A DNA stretch of 64,000 bases from an uncultured Sphingomonadaceae bacterium (GCA_947497315.1 CANMFX010000001.1:1302001-1366000); one strand, 5' to 3'. Positions 9,929-19,374 are shown, counted from the first letter of the stretch. The notes: generated from the letters alone by a model not told the origin. Numbers and translations are program-made.

Positions 9929-11262
9929 GCCCCTTCGCCTGCTGTCTGATGCTTGGGCGGCGTCAGGCAGATGGCCGAGATAAGCGACAGACCCAGCAGT
10001 ATCGAACCGATCAAGAATGCCAGATCATAGCTGCCATAAATATCGAAAATATAACCCGCGCCTGCTGGCGCCGTCGCCACGAACGGCAGCAACAGTGGCG
10101 CAAATACTGAGTTGATTTTCGCAAAGCTCTCCTGACCGAAAAAATTACTGGTGAGGGCAGGGGACAGAGCAAAAAATCCGCCATAGCATAGCCCCAGAAA
10201 GAAGGCCGCAAAGCCAAGGCCCATAAGGCTGGCCATGGTCCAAAGCATGATGAAGGCTAATAGCATAGCCGCCATCATGGCCGCCATCAACCAGCGTAAC
10301 TCGAAACGGTCGCCAAGCCACCCCGCCGGCATTCGGCCGAGCCCGCTACCGATGATGAAGATGCTGACGATGGAAGCCGTCTGGATTTTCGAGATGCCGA
10401 TATCGGACAGGTATAGCGAACCATGGGTGAGCAGGAACGTGCCAATGGACAGATAGGTCACGTTGATGATCATGATCAAATATACCGCGCGGGTGTGAAA
10501 AACCTCTCTGATGGTCCAGTTTTGCGCGCTGCGATAGGTGCGCGGTTTGGGCGCAGGCTTTTGTGTGTCCGCACGGGCGGCGAGTGGATCAAAATTGTCC
10601 GGATGCTGCCCAATATCTTTGGGCCGGTTGACGATAAACTGGGTCAGCAGCAGCGCGCCGACAACAGCAGCCGCGCTCACCAGCCAGCCGGACTGCCAGG
10701 TCCCGAATATCTCCATGACCCGAATGAGTATCGGCTGGGCAAAAAAGCCGCCCAGCGCATTGCCGGTGAGGATGATGCCAAGCACTGTCGCGCGTTTGGC
10801 GTTGAACCAGTTGATGACCACGGTTTGCCCGCACAAGGGACCGGCCAGCGCATTCGCGGCGCCCATTACGAACCCCCAGATCAGGGTCCAGTGCCAGATT
10901 TCAGTCACAAAAAAGACGGTCATCAAAAGACTGATGAGCATCAATATCAGACCCACTGTCAAAGTGAACCGGACACCCCGTTTCCCGATCATCCAGGCGG
11001 TTAGCGGATAGCTGAGCCCCAAGACCAGAAAGCTGAGACTATGGGCAATCGAGGCATCACCGCGGTTCCAATTCATATCCTCGACCATCGCCGGGAATAT
11101 TGCAGCATAGGCAAAATAGACAAAGCCGGAGGCGGCAAACTGGATGAAGAACAGCAATGCTGCATTGTTCCAGCCATAAAATTTGCGGGCGGATTTTGCG
11201 TCAGATGACGCGCGCTCTGTTTCGCTGGCTGGTGTCGCTGCCAAAGCCTTGTCCTGCGCCAT
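9925..11262 (-). CDS. MFS transporter, oxalate/formate antiporter-like
   Basis: A 12-helix major facilitator (445 residues from ATG 11262). It contains the motif-A-like loop MIGKRGVRFTLTVG between helices 2 and 3 and GRMPAGWLGDRFELRW between helices 8 and 9. The sequence style fits the monocarboxylate/oxalate:formate antiporter group. The substrate is unknown. ATG 11262 is chosen because AGGAGA (11267-11272) precedes it; a GTG at 11277 would overlap that ribosome site. It may be a carboxylate importer, but nothing adjacent supports a pathway. Confidence 0.85.
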   Translation of the reverse strand: MAQDKALAATPASETERASSDAKSARKFYGWNNAALLFFIQFAASGFVYFAYAAIFPAMVEDMNWNRGDASIAHSLSFLVLGLSYPLTAWMIGKRGVRFTLTVGLILMLISLLMTVFFVTEIWHWTLIWGFVMGAANALAGPLCGQTVVINWFNAKRATVLGIILTGNALGGFFAQPILIRVMEIFGTWQSGWLVSAAAVVGALLLTQFIVNRPKDIGQHPDNFDPLAARADTQKPAPKPRTYRSAQNWTIREVFHTRAVYLIMIINVTYLSIGTFLLTHGSLYLSDIGISKIQTASIVSIFIIGSGLGRMPAGWLGDRFELRWLMAAMMAAMLLAFIMLWTMASLMGLGFAAFFLGLCYGGFFALSPALTSNFFGQESFAKINSVFAPLLLPFVATAPAGAGYIFDIYGSYDLAFLIGSILLGLSLISAICLTPPKHQTAGEGA

Positions 11263-11536
11263 CTCTTCTCCTGACACGGGTGTTAGCAGGACAGACAGGT
11301 TATAGGAAAGAGCTTTGTGCAGTGGCCGTTGATAGATCGGTTTCAGAAGGGCTATTGGTCGCGTCGGGCTGCATTGGCCGATGCCGAATTTCGAATGCGG
11401 TTGCCTTGGCTTGAGTGTCCGCTATGGGCGCAAAAGCAGACGCTAAAGAACGCCGTTAGGTCAACATATGTGATTGTTGATGTAATCTCCCGTATGTCTG
11501 TGTTAAAAACTAGAGGTAAAGTAGATTGGGAGCGAA

Positions 11537-14500
11537 GTGCCAGTAAGAGCTAGTGACATAGGATTTGGTCTAATTGTAGCATTTGCGCTCCTGGCCATAC
11601 AGCCTGCGTTGGCCAATCCTGCAGTTCCGCAAAAACTCAGCACATTTTCTTTGAACACAAAAACATGCAGTTTCGGAACCGAGATTGATCGCGCTTTCGA
11701 GAAGCTTGCAGATGAATATGCGGTAGAAGTGGAACACGCAGGTTTTAAATTTCGTACTCCAGATGCCGAGATTCAAGAAGATTTTGAACGATTCCAGCCA
11801 CTGGAAACGGAGTTTCAGAATATGGAAATCGGCGCTATTTCTATCAATTTCGATACGAGATCGATTTACTTCAAAGATGATTTTAGCGGATTGCGTCAGA
11901 AGCTTTTGCAAACCGGATTTGATTTTCCAGACGATGTATGGGCACCGGATGAAGGCGGCGGAATAGCAGAAAACGCGTTCATTATGCAGACGGGCGACAG
12001 CGTGTGGAATGAAGAGACAAAGCGTACCGAACTAAAATTCTCTGAGCATGGAAAATCACGCCTGTCCTGTTCGCTTCCGGAATTCGAAAGAATGGCGAAC
12101 GAACGCAATATGAGTGTGGAGGAATTTGCCAAAATTGAACCGGATCCAAAATTGTGGGGCGACGATGTTCGGCAGTTTCACGAGCTTTCAATAGGCTCCC
12201 GGTCCAAGGGAGATTTTTCCGAAGCTGTCCAACACTCAAGCCAAGTTTTAAGTCGTCTCGATCAATATGGTGGAAACGGCACATTAGAATATGTGCTGGC
12301 GCTCGATAGCCATGCAATAAACCTTTCAGGTGCAGGGCGTAAGCGCGAAGCGAAAATCTTGCTTGAACGAGCATTGGAGCTCTCATCCGAGTTGCTGGGC
12401 GCTAAGCACTTGCAGACAACGAAGGTCTTGATCCGCTATTCATCCATCGCCAGCGCGCTTGGAGACAGTGAGCAAGCTTGGTGGCAGCTCCACACCGCCT
12501 ATTTTCAATACCGAGAACTTTTTGGAGAGAAGCATCCCGATACCATCAATGCGCTTGATCAACTGGGTGTCGTGACCGCCAATATCGTGCGTGAAGGCAA
12601 AGATCAGATGCTGGATATGGAGGAAGCCCAACGTCAATTGTCGGAATCTTTTGTCGGCAATCGCGAACTATTTGGTGAAAACGATCCCAGGACATTGACC
12701 AGCATGTATAATCTTGCACTGATTATGGACGCTTCTGGTTATTCGAAGATCGCTGAAGGCGGCTATCACGAAGTCGGGCTGAAGCAACTCAAGATTCTTG
12801 GCGGTGGTCATCCCGATTTCCTTGAAACAACCTCAAGATTAGCCGGTATTCGAATGCGGCAGAAGCAGACCGTTCCTGCCGCGCATGGACTGATGGAAAT
12901 AGTGGTTCAAGGAATCCGCAAGCGTCGGGAAAATTTGCTGACCAGAACTATTGATGACGCCCAACGAGATCGGCAGTCCCGTATGTTCAAAAGATATTTT
13001 CTCCAGTTTGCAGATACCGCTTGGCTGGACAGGGGGGTCAATCTTAAAAAGCGGCGGGGTGAAGCTTTGCTAGCTCTACAAGATGCGATGGTTGGTAGTA
13101 CGGACCGCGCGGTTGCTATGATGGCGGCGCGAAAGGTCATTTCGAGAGACGATGCGGCGCTGGGGTCCATGGTTGCAAAGCGGCAGGTCCTGTCGGATGA
13201 GTGGCAGGACAATGAAAAAAGTCTGACTTTGGCACTTGCCGAAACCGGTTCAGCAGCCTCACAGCGGCGGACGGCCCTACGTGACAGGCAATCGGAGATA
13301 GAAAAACGGGTTAAGCAGATAGATGCAGATTTGCAATCCGGTGCGCCGGAATATTTTGACTTTTTAAAACCCGATGCATTGACGCTGAAAGACACGCAAA
13401 AATTATTGAACGAAGATGAGGCTATCCTGCTTGTGGTTCCGGGGATCAGCGGCACGCATATTTTTGCCGTTACAAAAGATGATGCGCGGTGGGCTCGATC
13501 AGACTGGAATGATACGCGGATCAATGACGCTGTGCGCAGACTGCTGTGGGATGTTGGCGCAAATGTTGAAGTTAGTGCGGTGGACAGCGCGAATTGGTCT
13601 GAGGAGGGAGACGGGGTATATCCATTTGATCGCTCGACTGCTTTTGGTCTCTACCAGAAAATCGTCGCGCCTGTTTATGAGTTGATAGTTGGAAAACGCC
13701 ATGTGTTTGTGGCTGCAAATGGGTCTTTGACCGGCTTGCCTTTTGGATTGCTCGTAACCGAACAACCGACTGGCGAAGACGGGGATCCTAAGGATTTACG
13801 CTCGACAAAATGGTTTGCGGATGCCCACGCACTCGTTAACATTCCATCGCTCCAATCACTGCAGTTTTTGCGAAACTATAGAAAGAACAGTGGCGCCCAA
13901 GATCGTATTCTGCGTTTTCTTGGCTTTGGAGACCCGGTGTTGGACGGTCAATCAGAACGCCGAGGGGGTGGGAGTACCTCAAGAAGTCGCTCCAATACAC
14001 GAGGTGCATCAAGCATATTTCTAGAGGGTAAGACAGATTTAGGCACAGCCATCGTTGATATTGGAGCGATAAAAAGCCTATCTCGATTGCCCGGTACTGC
14101 AGTTGAAATAACCGCACTAAGTAGCGCGTTTGGCAAGGAAAACAGTGCCATCTTTCTTGGAGATAACGCCACAGAAGCACGATTTCGCCAATTGGACCTC
14201 CAGTCAGTCAATGTGCTGGCAATCGCCACTCATGGATTAATTGCTGGTGAACTATCTGGAAACAGCGAGCCAGGGTTGGTATTTACACCGCCCGAAGCCG
14301 CACTTCCTGATGATGATGGGTTTTTGACCGCATCGGAAATTACTAGTCTAGAGCTCAACGCAGATTGGGTAATTCTCTCTGCCTGCAACACGGCTGCAGG
14401 CGATGGAAGCGAGGGTGCACCGGGACTTTCTGGATTGGCTCGATCCTTTTTCTTCGCTGGGGCACAAAATCTGCTCGTTTCTCACTGGCCAGTGAGAGAT

Positions 14501-14686
14501 GATGTTGCAGCGAAAATTACCGTCCGGACAGTTGAGATTAGCCGAAAGAATCCAAGTCTATCACGTGCAGAAGCCTTTCAGCTTGCCATGCAGGAAATAC
14601 GTAACGATCCGGGCGCTGATAGTGAAAATGACACATGGGCTCATCCCAATGCTTGGGCTCCGTTTACACTTATCGGAGATCAATAA
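11537..14686 (+). CDS. exported TPR-CHAT caspase-like protein
   Basis: A 1,049-residue protein with a signal peptide (residues 1-26, ending ALAN), tetratricopeptide repeats at about 200-450 (pattern YFQYRELFGEKHPDTINALDQLG), a charged coiled-coil segment at about 510-610, and a C-terminal CHAT domain. CHAT is a caspase/separase-like cysteine protease fold; the catalytic pair is visible as His899 in ATHGL and Cys950 in LSACNTAAG. The start is GTG 11537 with GGGAG four bases before it, which places the signal peptide at the N-terminus. TPR-CHAT proteins are best known in the cytoplasm of defence systems; a signal peptide makes this one periplasmic or surface-bound. The substrate is unknown and no partner gene is adjacent. 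Confidence 0.88.
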   Translation: MPVRASDIGFGLIVAFALLAIQPALANPAVPQKLSTFSLNTKTCSFGTEIDRAFEKLADEYAVEVEHAGFKFRTPDAEIQEDFERFQPLETEFQNMEIGAISINFDTRSIYFKDDFSGLRQKLLQTGFDFPDDVWAPDEGGGIAENAFIMQTGDSVWNEETKRTELKFSEHGKSRLSCSLPEFERMANERNMSVEEFAKIEPDPKLWGDDVRQFHELSIGSRSKGDFSEAVQHSSQVLSRLDQYGGNGTLEYVLALDSHAINLSGAGRKREAKILLERALELSSELLGAKHLQTTKVLIRYSSIASALGDSEQAWWQLHTAYFQYRELFGEKHPDTINALDQLGVVTANIVREGKDQMLDMEEAQRQLSESFVGNRELFGENDPRTLTSMYNLALIMDASGYSKIAEGGYHEVGLKQLKILGGGHPDFLETTSRLAGIRMRQKQTVPAAHGLMEIVVQGIRKRRENLLTRTIDDAQRDRQSRMFKRYFLQFADTAWLDRGVNLKKRRGEALLALQDAMVGSTDRAVAMMAARKVISRDDAALGSMVAKRQVLSDEWQDNEKSLTLALAETGSAASQRRTALRDRQSEIEKRVKQIDADLQSGAPEYFDFLKPDALTLKDTQKLLNEDEAILLVVPGISGTHIFAVTKDDARWARSDWNDTRINDAVRRLLWDVGANVEVSAVDSANWSEEGDGVYPFDRSTAFGLYQKIVAPVYELIVGKRHVFVAANGSLTGLPFGLLVTEQPTGEDGDPKDLRSTKWFADAHALVNIPSLQSLQFLRNYRKNSGAQDRILRFLGFGDPVLDGQSERRGGGSTSRSRSNTRGASSIFLEGKTDLGTAIVDIGAIKSLSRLPGTAVEITALSSAFGKENSAIFLGDNATEARFRQLDLQSVNVLAIATHGLIAGELSGNSEPGLVFTPPEAALPDDDGFLTASEITSLELNADWVILSACNTAAGDGSEGAPGLSGLARSFFFAGAQNLLVSHWPVRDDVAAKITVRTVEISRKNPSLSRAEAFQLAMQEIRNDPGADSENDTWAHPNAWAPFTLIGDQ

Positions 14687-14700
14687 CGGCTAGTCGCTAA

Positions 14701-14726
14701 TGTCCGCTTTCGGGATAAAGCGGACA
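14701..14726. repeat. palindromic PKADI-type intergenic repeat
   Basis: A perfect 10-bp inverted repeat: TGTCCGCTTT and AAAGCGGACA around a 6-base loop. Read on the minus strand it encodes the peptide VRFIPKADI. A second, imperfect copy lies at 53554-53578. It lies 15 bp past the TPR-CHAT stop and could act as a weak bidirectional hairpin, but no T-run follows. Confidence 0.8.
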
Positions 14727-14777
14727 TAAGGACCATTGCCGGAAGTTGAGGTCGTGATTGCGGCACGGATTGGCTCG

Positions 14778-15515
14778 TTACGAACAATCCGCCACAACCA
14801 GACGATAGCCGATATCCAGGTATTCTTCCTGCAACAAATGACCATATTTTGCTTCCCAGACGCCGGAGGCCAGATCATCCTCCAGCCGTCTCATGGGCTC
14901 CGTCACGTCATCCAGTTTCGCGAAGGTCGATATGGCGGACCGGACCGCGTTATCGAGATAGGCCTGCGGTCGCCGCCAATAGGCGCCCAGAAAACCGTCC
15001 GAGCAGTCGTGGGGGATCGCGACAGTCTCGACCGTCATCTCGCCCAGAATCTTTTCAAAGGCGCCAAGCTTCGGCATGATCGGCTGGTCGAGAGCAATGA
15101 TCTCCGGTATATAGTCCGCGAGCCAGAAATAGTCGGATTCCGGATCAAAGGTCAGTATCACCACCCGGTCCGTGGCAACGCGGCGTATCTCGCGCAATCC
15201 GGCGTCAAAATCCGTCCAGTGGTGCACCGTCAGGACAGCCATTGCTGCGTCAAACTGCCGATCCGCAAAAGGGAGATCTTCGGCAACGCCTTGATAGGCC
15301 TTTGCCGCTTCCGGTGGGCGTTGACGGATCATTTCGGCGGAAGGCTCCAGCGCCGTGACGACCCGGTCGGTTGGTTCATAAGACCCGGTTCCGGCCCCGA
15401 CATTCAAAACCGATTGCGCTTTGCCCAGCGCATCATGGATGGTCCGGGCAATCCGGGGGTCTGGCTGACGGCGCTGCGCATAGCCTTTACCGATTTGATC
15501 ATAGAGTGGTGTCAT
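14778..15515 (-). CDS. class I SAM-dependent methyltransferase
   Basis: A 245-residue class I methyltransferase. The AdoMet-binding glycine loop is VLNVGAGTGSYEP near residue 40, followed by the acidic residue in TALEPS (strand 2) and FDAAMAVLTVHHWTDFDAG (motif around strand 4). It resembles the UbiE/BioC-like Methyltransf_11 group. The substrate cannot be assigned. It stands alone; the TPR-CHAT gene converges on it with a palindromic repeat between them. ATG 15515 opens the protein with MTPLYDQIGKGYAQRR, typical of this family. Confidence 0.85.
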   Translation of the reverse strand: MTPLYDQIGKGYAQRRQPDPRIARTIHDALGKAQSVLNVGAGTGSYEPTDRVVTALEPSAEMIRQRPPEAAKAYQGVAEDLPFADRQFDAAMAVLTVHHWTDFDAGLREIRRVATDRVVILTFDPESDYFWLADYIPEIIALDQPIMPKLGAFEKILGEMTVETVAIPHDCSDGFLGAYWRRPQAYLDNAVRSAISTFAKLDDVTEPMRRLEDDLASGVWEAKYGHLLQEEYLDIGYRLVVADCS

Positions 15516-15555
15516 TTGAGCAGTTTAGGCAGGGTTTTGATATAAAGCGAACATA

Positions 15556-15957
15556 CTAGCCCTGAAATTCTCGTTTATGCTGTTTGCCCTTGTCGCAAAT
15601 TGTGTCCCAAGCGGCTTTTGAATCTACCCATATATGATGAGAAACTTCCAGGTTTTTTGCATCTTCTGACAGCAGCCCGACCGGAATAAACATATTCATG
15701 TCGTCATTATTTCCTGGCAATGCTGACCCGCAAATTTGACAAAACCAGCTCTGCCAATCGGCATCCGGTTTGTCCCAACTTGCCACCTTTTCCTGTCCGG
15801 AAGACCATTTGAACCGGTCTTTCGGGACAACGGAAACCGCAACACCATTATTTCCCGACCATCGGCGGCAAATTGAACAGTGGCAGACATAAATGTCTTT
15901 GAGGTCCATCGCGATTTCGAAAGATACCGCACCGCAATTGCAATGTCCTTTCAACAT
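15556..15957 (-). CDS. GFA (glutathione-dependent formaldehyde-activating) family protein
   Basis: A 133-residue GFA/Mss4-fold zinc protein. The cysteine pattern CNCG (residues 6-9), CHCSICR (about 26-32) and CQICGS (about 74-79) matches the two zinc sites of the family. The founding member was proposed to condense formaldehyde with glutathione; most homologues have no proven role. ATG 15957 is preferred over GTG 15966 because AGGAG at 15968-15972 lies ten bases before the ATG but only one before the GTG. Confidence 0.85.
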   Translation of the reverse strand: MLKGHCNCGAVSFEIAMDLKDIYVCHCSICRRWSGNNGVAVSVVPKDRFKWSSGQEKVASWDKPDADWQSWFCQICGSALPGNNDDMNMFIPVGLLSEDAKNLEVSHHIWVDSKAAWDTICDKGKQHKREFQG

Positions 15958-16020
15958 GGCTGACACTCTCCTTCGACGAACGGTATATTATCTATACATA
16001 TGCAGCTCAAACAGGACGTA

Positions 16021-16060
16021 CACAAATGCTATTGTTTTTCTACAAATGCTATTGTTTTTC
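16021..16060. repeat. 20-bp tandem duplication
   Basis: Two adjacent copies of a 20-bp unit containing ACAAATGCTATTGTTTTTC differ only in the first base (c versus t). It lies in the gap upstream of the GFA-family gene, between that gene's start and the orphan terminator. Confidence 0.9.
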
Positions 16061-16208
16061 CACAGCGCGATCTGGCGGTATTTCGTACAGTGTTTCCAAA
16101 TTACGATTTTGAACAAATCGTGCCGGAGAGTCGATTTCGTACAATGCAGATGATGTAAGTTGCGCTAAAGACGTTCGTGGAACGGCAAATGCGACCCACT
16201 GTTCCAAC

Positions 16209-16248
16209 GCCCCGCTCGGCTCCTCAAGTCGGCGGGGCTTTTCTTTTT
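16209..16248 (+). terminator. rho-independent terminator, orphan
   Basis: Stem GCCCCGC (16209-16215) pairs with GCGGGGC (16232-16238) across a 16-base loop and is followed by TTTTCTTTTT. The T-run is on the plus strand only, so it ends a plus-strand transcript, yet both flanking genes are on the minus strand. Confidence 0.65.
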
Positions 16249-16282
16249 GTGCGCTTTGATCCCGTCGCCCAAAGGGCAATCA

Positions 16283-16729
16283 TCACCGGTAAGAGCGTTT
16301 TTTCTCGCCGCGCAAAATGATTTTTCCGAAAACCCAGCCGCCAAATGCGCCTGCAACAACTTGCGAGATGAAACCGAGGGTCGACCGCGCGCCGCTAATG
16401 GGAACAGTCTGAAACGTGATATACATAAGCCCGAGCGCCGTACCTATCGCTGCGGCTCCTGCTATCGGATAGGCGACGTTTGACAGTTTCGGCAAAAAGC
16501 GTTTCAAAACTGCGGCGATAAGGAAGGCGATCAGAAAAGCGGCGAGAATGATCACCAGATATGGCCCCATATTTGAGATATCAAACATCGTCATGTTGAA
16601 ACGGTCGCCAAAGCTGATCGGGACACCATGGGCATTCATGACAAACTGCGAATTCAGGATGGATGCCAGCAGATAGGCCGCGATGCTGCCGCCAAGCAGT
16701 CCGAGCAGAAATCTGATTGTTGTCGCCAT
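16283..16729 (-). CDS. small membrane protein, unknown
   Basis: A 148-residue membrane protein with about four hydrophobic segments: residues 4-24, 46-68, 80-102 and 110-130, with a basic tail RGEKKRSYR. No family is recognised. ATG 16729 is chosen over 16804 because AGGAG lies six bases before it (16736-16740) and the protein then opens directly with a membrane segment. It stands alone, divergent from the sugar dehydrogenase. Confidence 0.65.
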   Translation of the reverse strand: MATTIRFLLGLLGGSIAAYLLASILNSQFVMNAHGVPISFGDRFNMTMFDISNMGPYLVIILAAFLIAFLIAAVLKRFLPKLSNVAYPIAGAAAIGTALGLMYITFQTVPISGARSTLGFISQVVAGAFGGWVFGKIILRGEKKRSYR

Positions 16730-16854
16730 GAATAGCTCCTCCCGTTGCGCATGAAGTCTAGCCGCTTTTATGACCCGATCAAGTCCAATGAAGACAGTGG
16801 ACAAAAGCGATATGATATTTGATAGATTGTCATCAACTCTTGGGGGACTTCTCT

Positions 16855-18051
16855 ATGCGCAATTGTCTTTACCTTGTGGCCATGGGTCTGGCAGTCGCTT
16901 CATGTTCCAATCAGGGGGCGTCGACATCGGGTGAGAAAACCAGCCAGCTTGCAGGGCGGGTAGATACCGCGCCGGTTAATTACCAGTTTGAAACCGTTGC
17001 CGATGGTCTGGATCATCCCTGGTCGCTGGCATTCCTGCCGGACGGTGACATGCTGGTGACCCAGCGGACCGGAAAGCTTCTGCATATCGGGAAAGACGGA
17101 AAGCAACAGACAGTCTACGACTTCAATCTTGGCGACAAATTCCCCAAGGTTCATTTCGGCGATGGCATGCAGGCTGGTCTGTTTGACGTTGTTCTGCATC
17201 CGCAATTTGAAACCAACCGGTTTGTCTATATTTCCTATGCGGCAAAACAGGGTGATGATGAAAACACTCTGCTATTGATGCGGTTTGAACTGGCAGATGA
17301 CGGTGCTGTGCCAAGGCTTGCCAACGGCAAACAGCTGTTCGCCGCCGCGCCTGCCCGGATACAGGGCAATCATTATGGTGCTCGCATCGCTTTTCAACCG
17401 GATGGCACGTTGTTGATGCCGGTCGGGGACGCATTTCATTTCCGCGAAGAGGCGCAAAATCTGGATAATCATTTCGGCAAAATTGTTCGCCTCAATGACG
17501 ATGGGTCGGTGCCGGAAGATAACCCCTTTGTCGGCAAGCCGGGCGCAAGGGCTGAAATATGGTCCTATGGTCACCGCAATCCGCAAGGCATCATTGTCGA
17601 TGCAGATGGCCGTGTCCTGGAGAATGAGCATGGCCCTGCTGGCGGCGACGAGATTAACGAGATCAAACGCGGCGCCAATTATGGCTGGCCCACGGTCACC
17701 TATGCGCTTGACTATTCCGGCGGGCGGGTATCGCCATTTGAAGCGCTGGAAGGGACAGAGCAGCCGCTGGTGCATTTCACGCCCTCCATCGCGCCTTCCG
17801 GTTTTGCGCAATATTCAGGCGAGGCTTTTCCCGATTGGCAGGGCGACCTGTTCCTGTCGGCATTGGCGCTCAAACATGTTCGCCATGTCGAGATGAACGC
17901 AGATGGATCGCTCGGGCAGCAGCAGGAGCTGTTCGGCGAGCTAAATGCGCGCTTCCGCGATGTCCGCACCGGGCCGGACGGTTATCTCTATTTGCTCACC
18001 GAAGATCAAAGCGGGCCTAACAGCAAAATTTTGCGGGTTGTGCCCAAGTAG
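16855..18051 (+). CDS. PQQ-dependent sugar dehydrogenase (Asd/YliI-like), lipoprotein
   Basis: A 398-residue soluble-type PQQ glucose/sorbosone dehydrogenase-fold protein: a six-bladed beta-propeller that oxidises aldose sugars in the periplasm. Hallmarks are LDHPWSLAFLPDGDMLVTQR, the catalytic-site region GDAFHFREEAQNLDNHFGKIVRL, the SYGHRNPQGI motif, and GPAGGDEINEIKRGANYGWP. The N-terminus MRNCLYLVAMGLAVASC is a lipoprotein signal with Cys17. ATG 16855 is chosen because GGGGGA precedes it by eight bases; an in-frame ATG lies at 16819. Whether PQQ is made by this organism cannot be seen here. Confidence 0.88.
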   Translation: MRNCLYLVAMGLAVASCSNQGASTSGEKTSQLAGRVDTAPVNYQFETVADGLDHPWSLAFLPDGDMLVTQRTGKLLHIGKDGKQQTVYDFNLGDKFPKVHFGDGMQAGLFDVVLHPQFETNRFVYISYAAKQGDDENTLLLMRFELADDGAVPRLANGKQLFAAAPARIQGNHYGARIAFQPDGTLLMPVGDAFHFREEAQNLDNHFGKIVRLNDDGSVPEDNPFVGKPGARAEIWSYGHRNPQGIIVDADGRVLENEHGPAGGDEINEIKRGANYGWPTVTYALDYSGGRVSPFEALEGTEQPLVHFTPSIAPSGFAQYSGEAFPDWQGDLFLSALALKHVRHVEMNADGSLGQQQELFGELNARFRDVRTGPDGYLYLLTEDQSGPNSKILRVVPK

Positions 18052-18267
18052 ATCGCCGTTGCTGTTATGGTTGCCGCTACCACCGTCTTAGGAACCACGT
18101 AATGATCACTATTCGGGTTGAACGTCATTTGACCAATTCGTTCCCGACAACCCGAGCTGGAACAATTGAACACAACTAAGACTGCGCGGGAATTGATAAT
18201 GCGACCAGTACCTGCTTCGTTCGCCAAAGCGGATGCTAGTTGAGAGCACACCTGTAACAACGGCGTC

Positions 18268-19194
18268 TCAACCACGCCTATGTTTTCGTCTTTGCCATAG
18301 TCGTCCATCTATCGCCGAAAGGCCCAGTCCAATGATGAACATTCCGATGATATGGGTCGGTAATAGGCTTTCTCCCAATAGTCCTGTACCTAATATGATC
18401 GCGGTTACCGGGATAAGGAAGGTAACGAGCATTAGATTGGTAGCCCCTGACGACGATAGAAGCCGAAAATACAGGATATATGCTAGCGAAGTAGACAATG
18501 CAGCCAAACCAAACACGCTTGCCCAGATCTCGACGGAAGGGTTTGCAATGGCCAGTGGATTGTCCACAGTCATCGCAACGGGTATCAGGAAGATCGCCGA
18601 CGCCGTAACTTGCCCCGCCGCAACCACCACCGGATCCACTTTTATTTCATTGAATCGCCTACCATAAACACCAGCAAATGCGTAAGAAAGCGCAGCAGCC
18701 AGTACTGCAAATTGTGCATATAAAGCAATTCCTAAACCCGACAAAGCCGAGGGGCCGATTAAGATAGTGACTCCGATCAATCCCGTCACAACGCCGATAT
18801 ATTTGAGCGGTGTGGCTCGTTCATCAGGAAGGAATATGCTCGCGACAATGACCGTAAATAAAGGTGTGGTAGCGTTCAAAATAGAGGCGATGCCCGAGGC
18901 TATCTGGGTCTGCCCCCATACAATGAGAGTGAAGGGAATGACGTTGTTCAATATCCCCATAATAGCAAAGGCAATCCAGACGGGTTTTGATGTCGGTATT
19001 TTGCGCCCGCTCATCAGAATATAAAGCCACAGGATCGTGGCAGCGAAAAACACACGAAGAACAACAAGGGTCAACGGCGGAAACGCATTCAGTGCAATCT
19101 CTACGAAAAAGAAAGAACCGCCCCAAAGAACAGAGAGCGCCAACAGCATCGCCCATTCCGTTTTGCCCATCGTAGATGCAATAGCTTTGTTCAA
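18268..19194 (-). CDS. EamA/DMT-family transporter
   Basis: A drug/metabolite transporter superfamily member with ten membrane helices in two EamA repeats (roughly residues 10-145 and 155-295), including WGGSFFFVEIALNAFPPLTLVVLR and FLIPVTAIILGTGLLGE. Members mostly export amino acids or other metabolites; the substrate is unknown. I place the start at TTG 19194 because GGAGG at 19200-19204 lies five bases upstream; the in-frame GTG at 19206 would overlap that site. Downstream, 18052-18267 contains a short sequence (AAAGCGGATGCTAG near 18225) resembling the half-palindromes found elsewhere in the window. Confidence 0.85.
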   Translation of the reverse strand: MNKAIASTMGKTEWAMLLALSVLWGGSFFFVEIALNAFPPLTLVVLRVFFAATILWLYILMSGRKIPTSKPVWIAFAIMGILNNVIPFTLIVWGQTQIASGIASILNATTPLFTVIVASIFLPDERATPLKYIGVVTGLIGVTILIGPSALSGLGIALYAQFAVLAAALSYAFAGVYGRRFNEIKVDPVVVAAGQVTASAIFLIPVAMTVDNPLAIANPSVEIWASVFGLAALSTSLAYILYFRLLSSSGATNLMLVTFLIPVTAIILGTGLLGESLLPTHIIGMFIIGLGLSAIDGRLWQRRKHRRG

Positions 19195-19374
19195 ATCTAC
19201 CTCCACCAGATCGTTCGAACCCTGTTAAGCTCTTGTGTCAGGTCCGCATCCCGTTTCTTGTGTTCAAATCAAAATTTGATCGCTGCTAATGCCCGCTGGC
19301 GGGATGTTGCACTCATACCTTTGGCCAATGGCTTATTGCGCTGATCTGGTGCAAAATGAGGTGAGGAGGTTTCT

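Larger units (their letters stand above)
15967..16282. other. gene-free stretch with repeats and an orphan terminator
   Basis: No convincing coding frame was seen. The stretch holds a 20-bp tandem duplication (16021-16060), a 7-bp stem with 5-base loop (ACGATTT/AAATCGT, 16103-16121), two copies of ATTTCGTACA about 56 bases apart (near 16080 and 16136), and a strong plus-strand terminator (16209-16248). The terminator has no plus-strand gene upstream, so a small RNA gene is possible. Confidence 0.5.

Noticed and set aside
14690-14878. 62-codon minus-strand open frame with VRFIPKADISD
   Set aside because: Its end is read-through of the palindrome at 14701-14726 and most of it lies over the methyltransferase 3' end.
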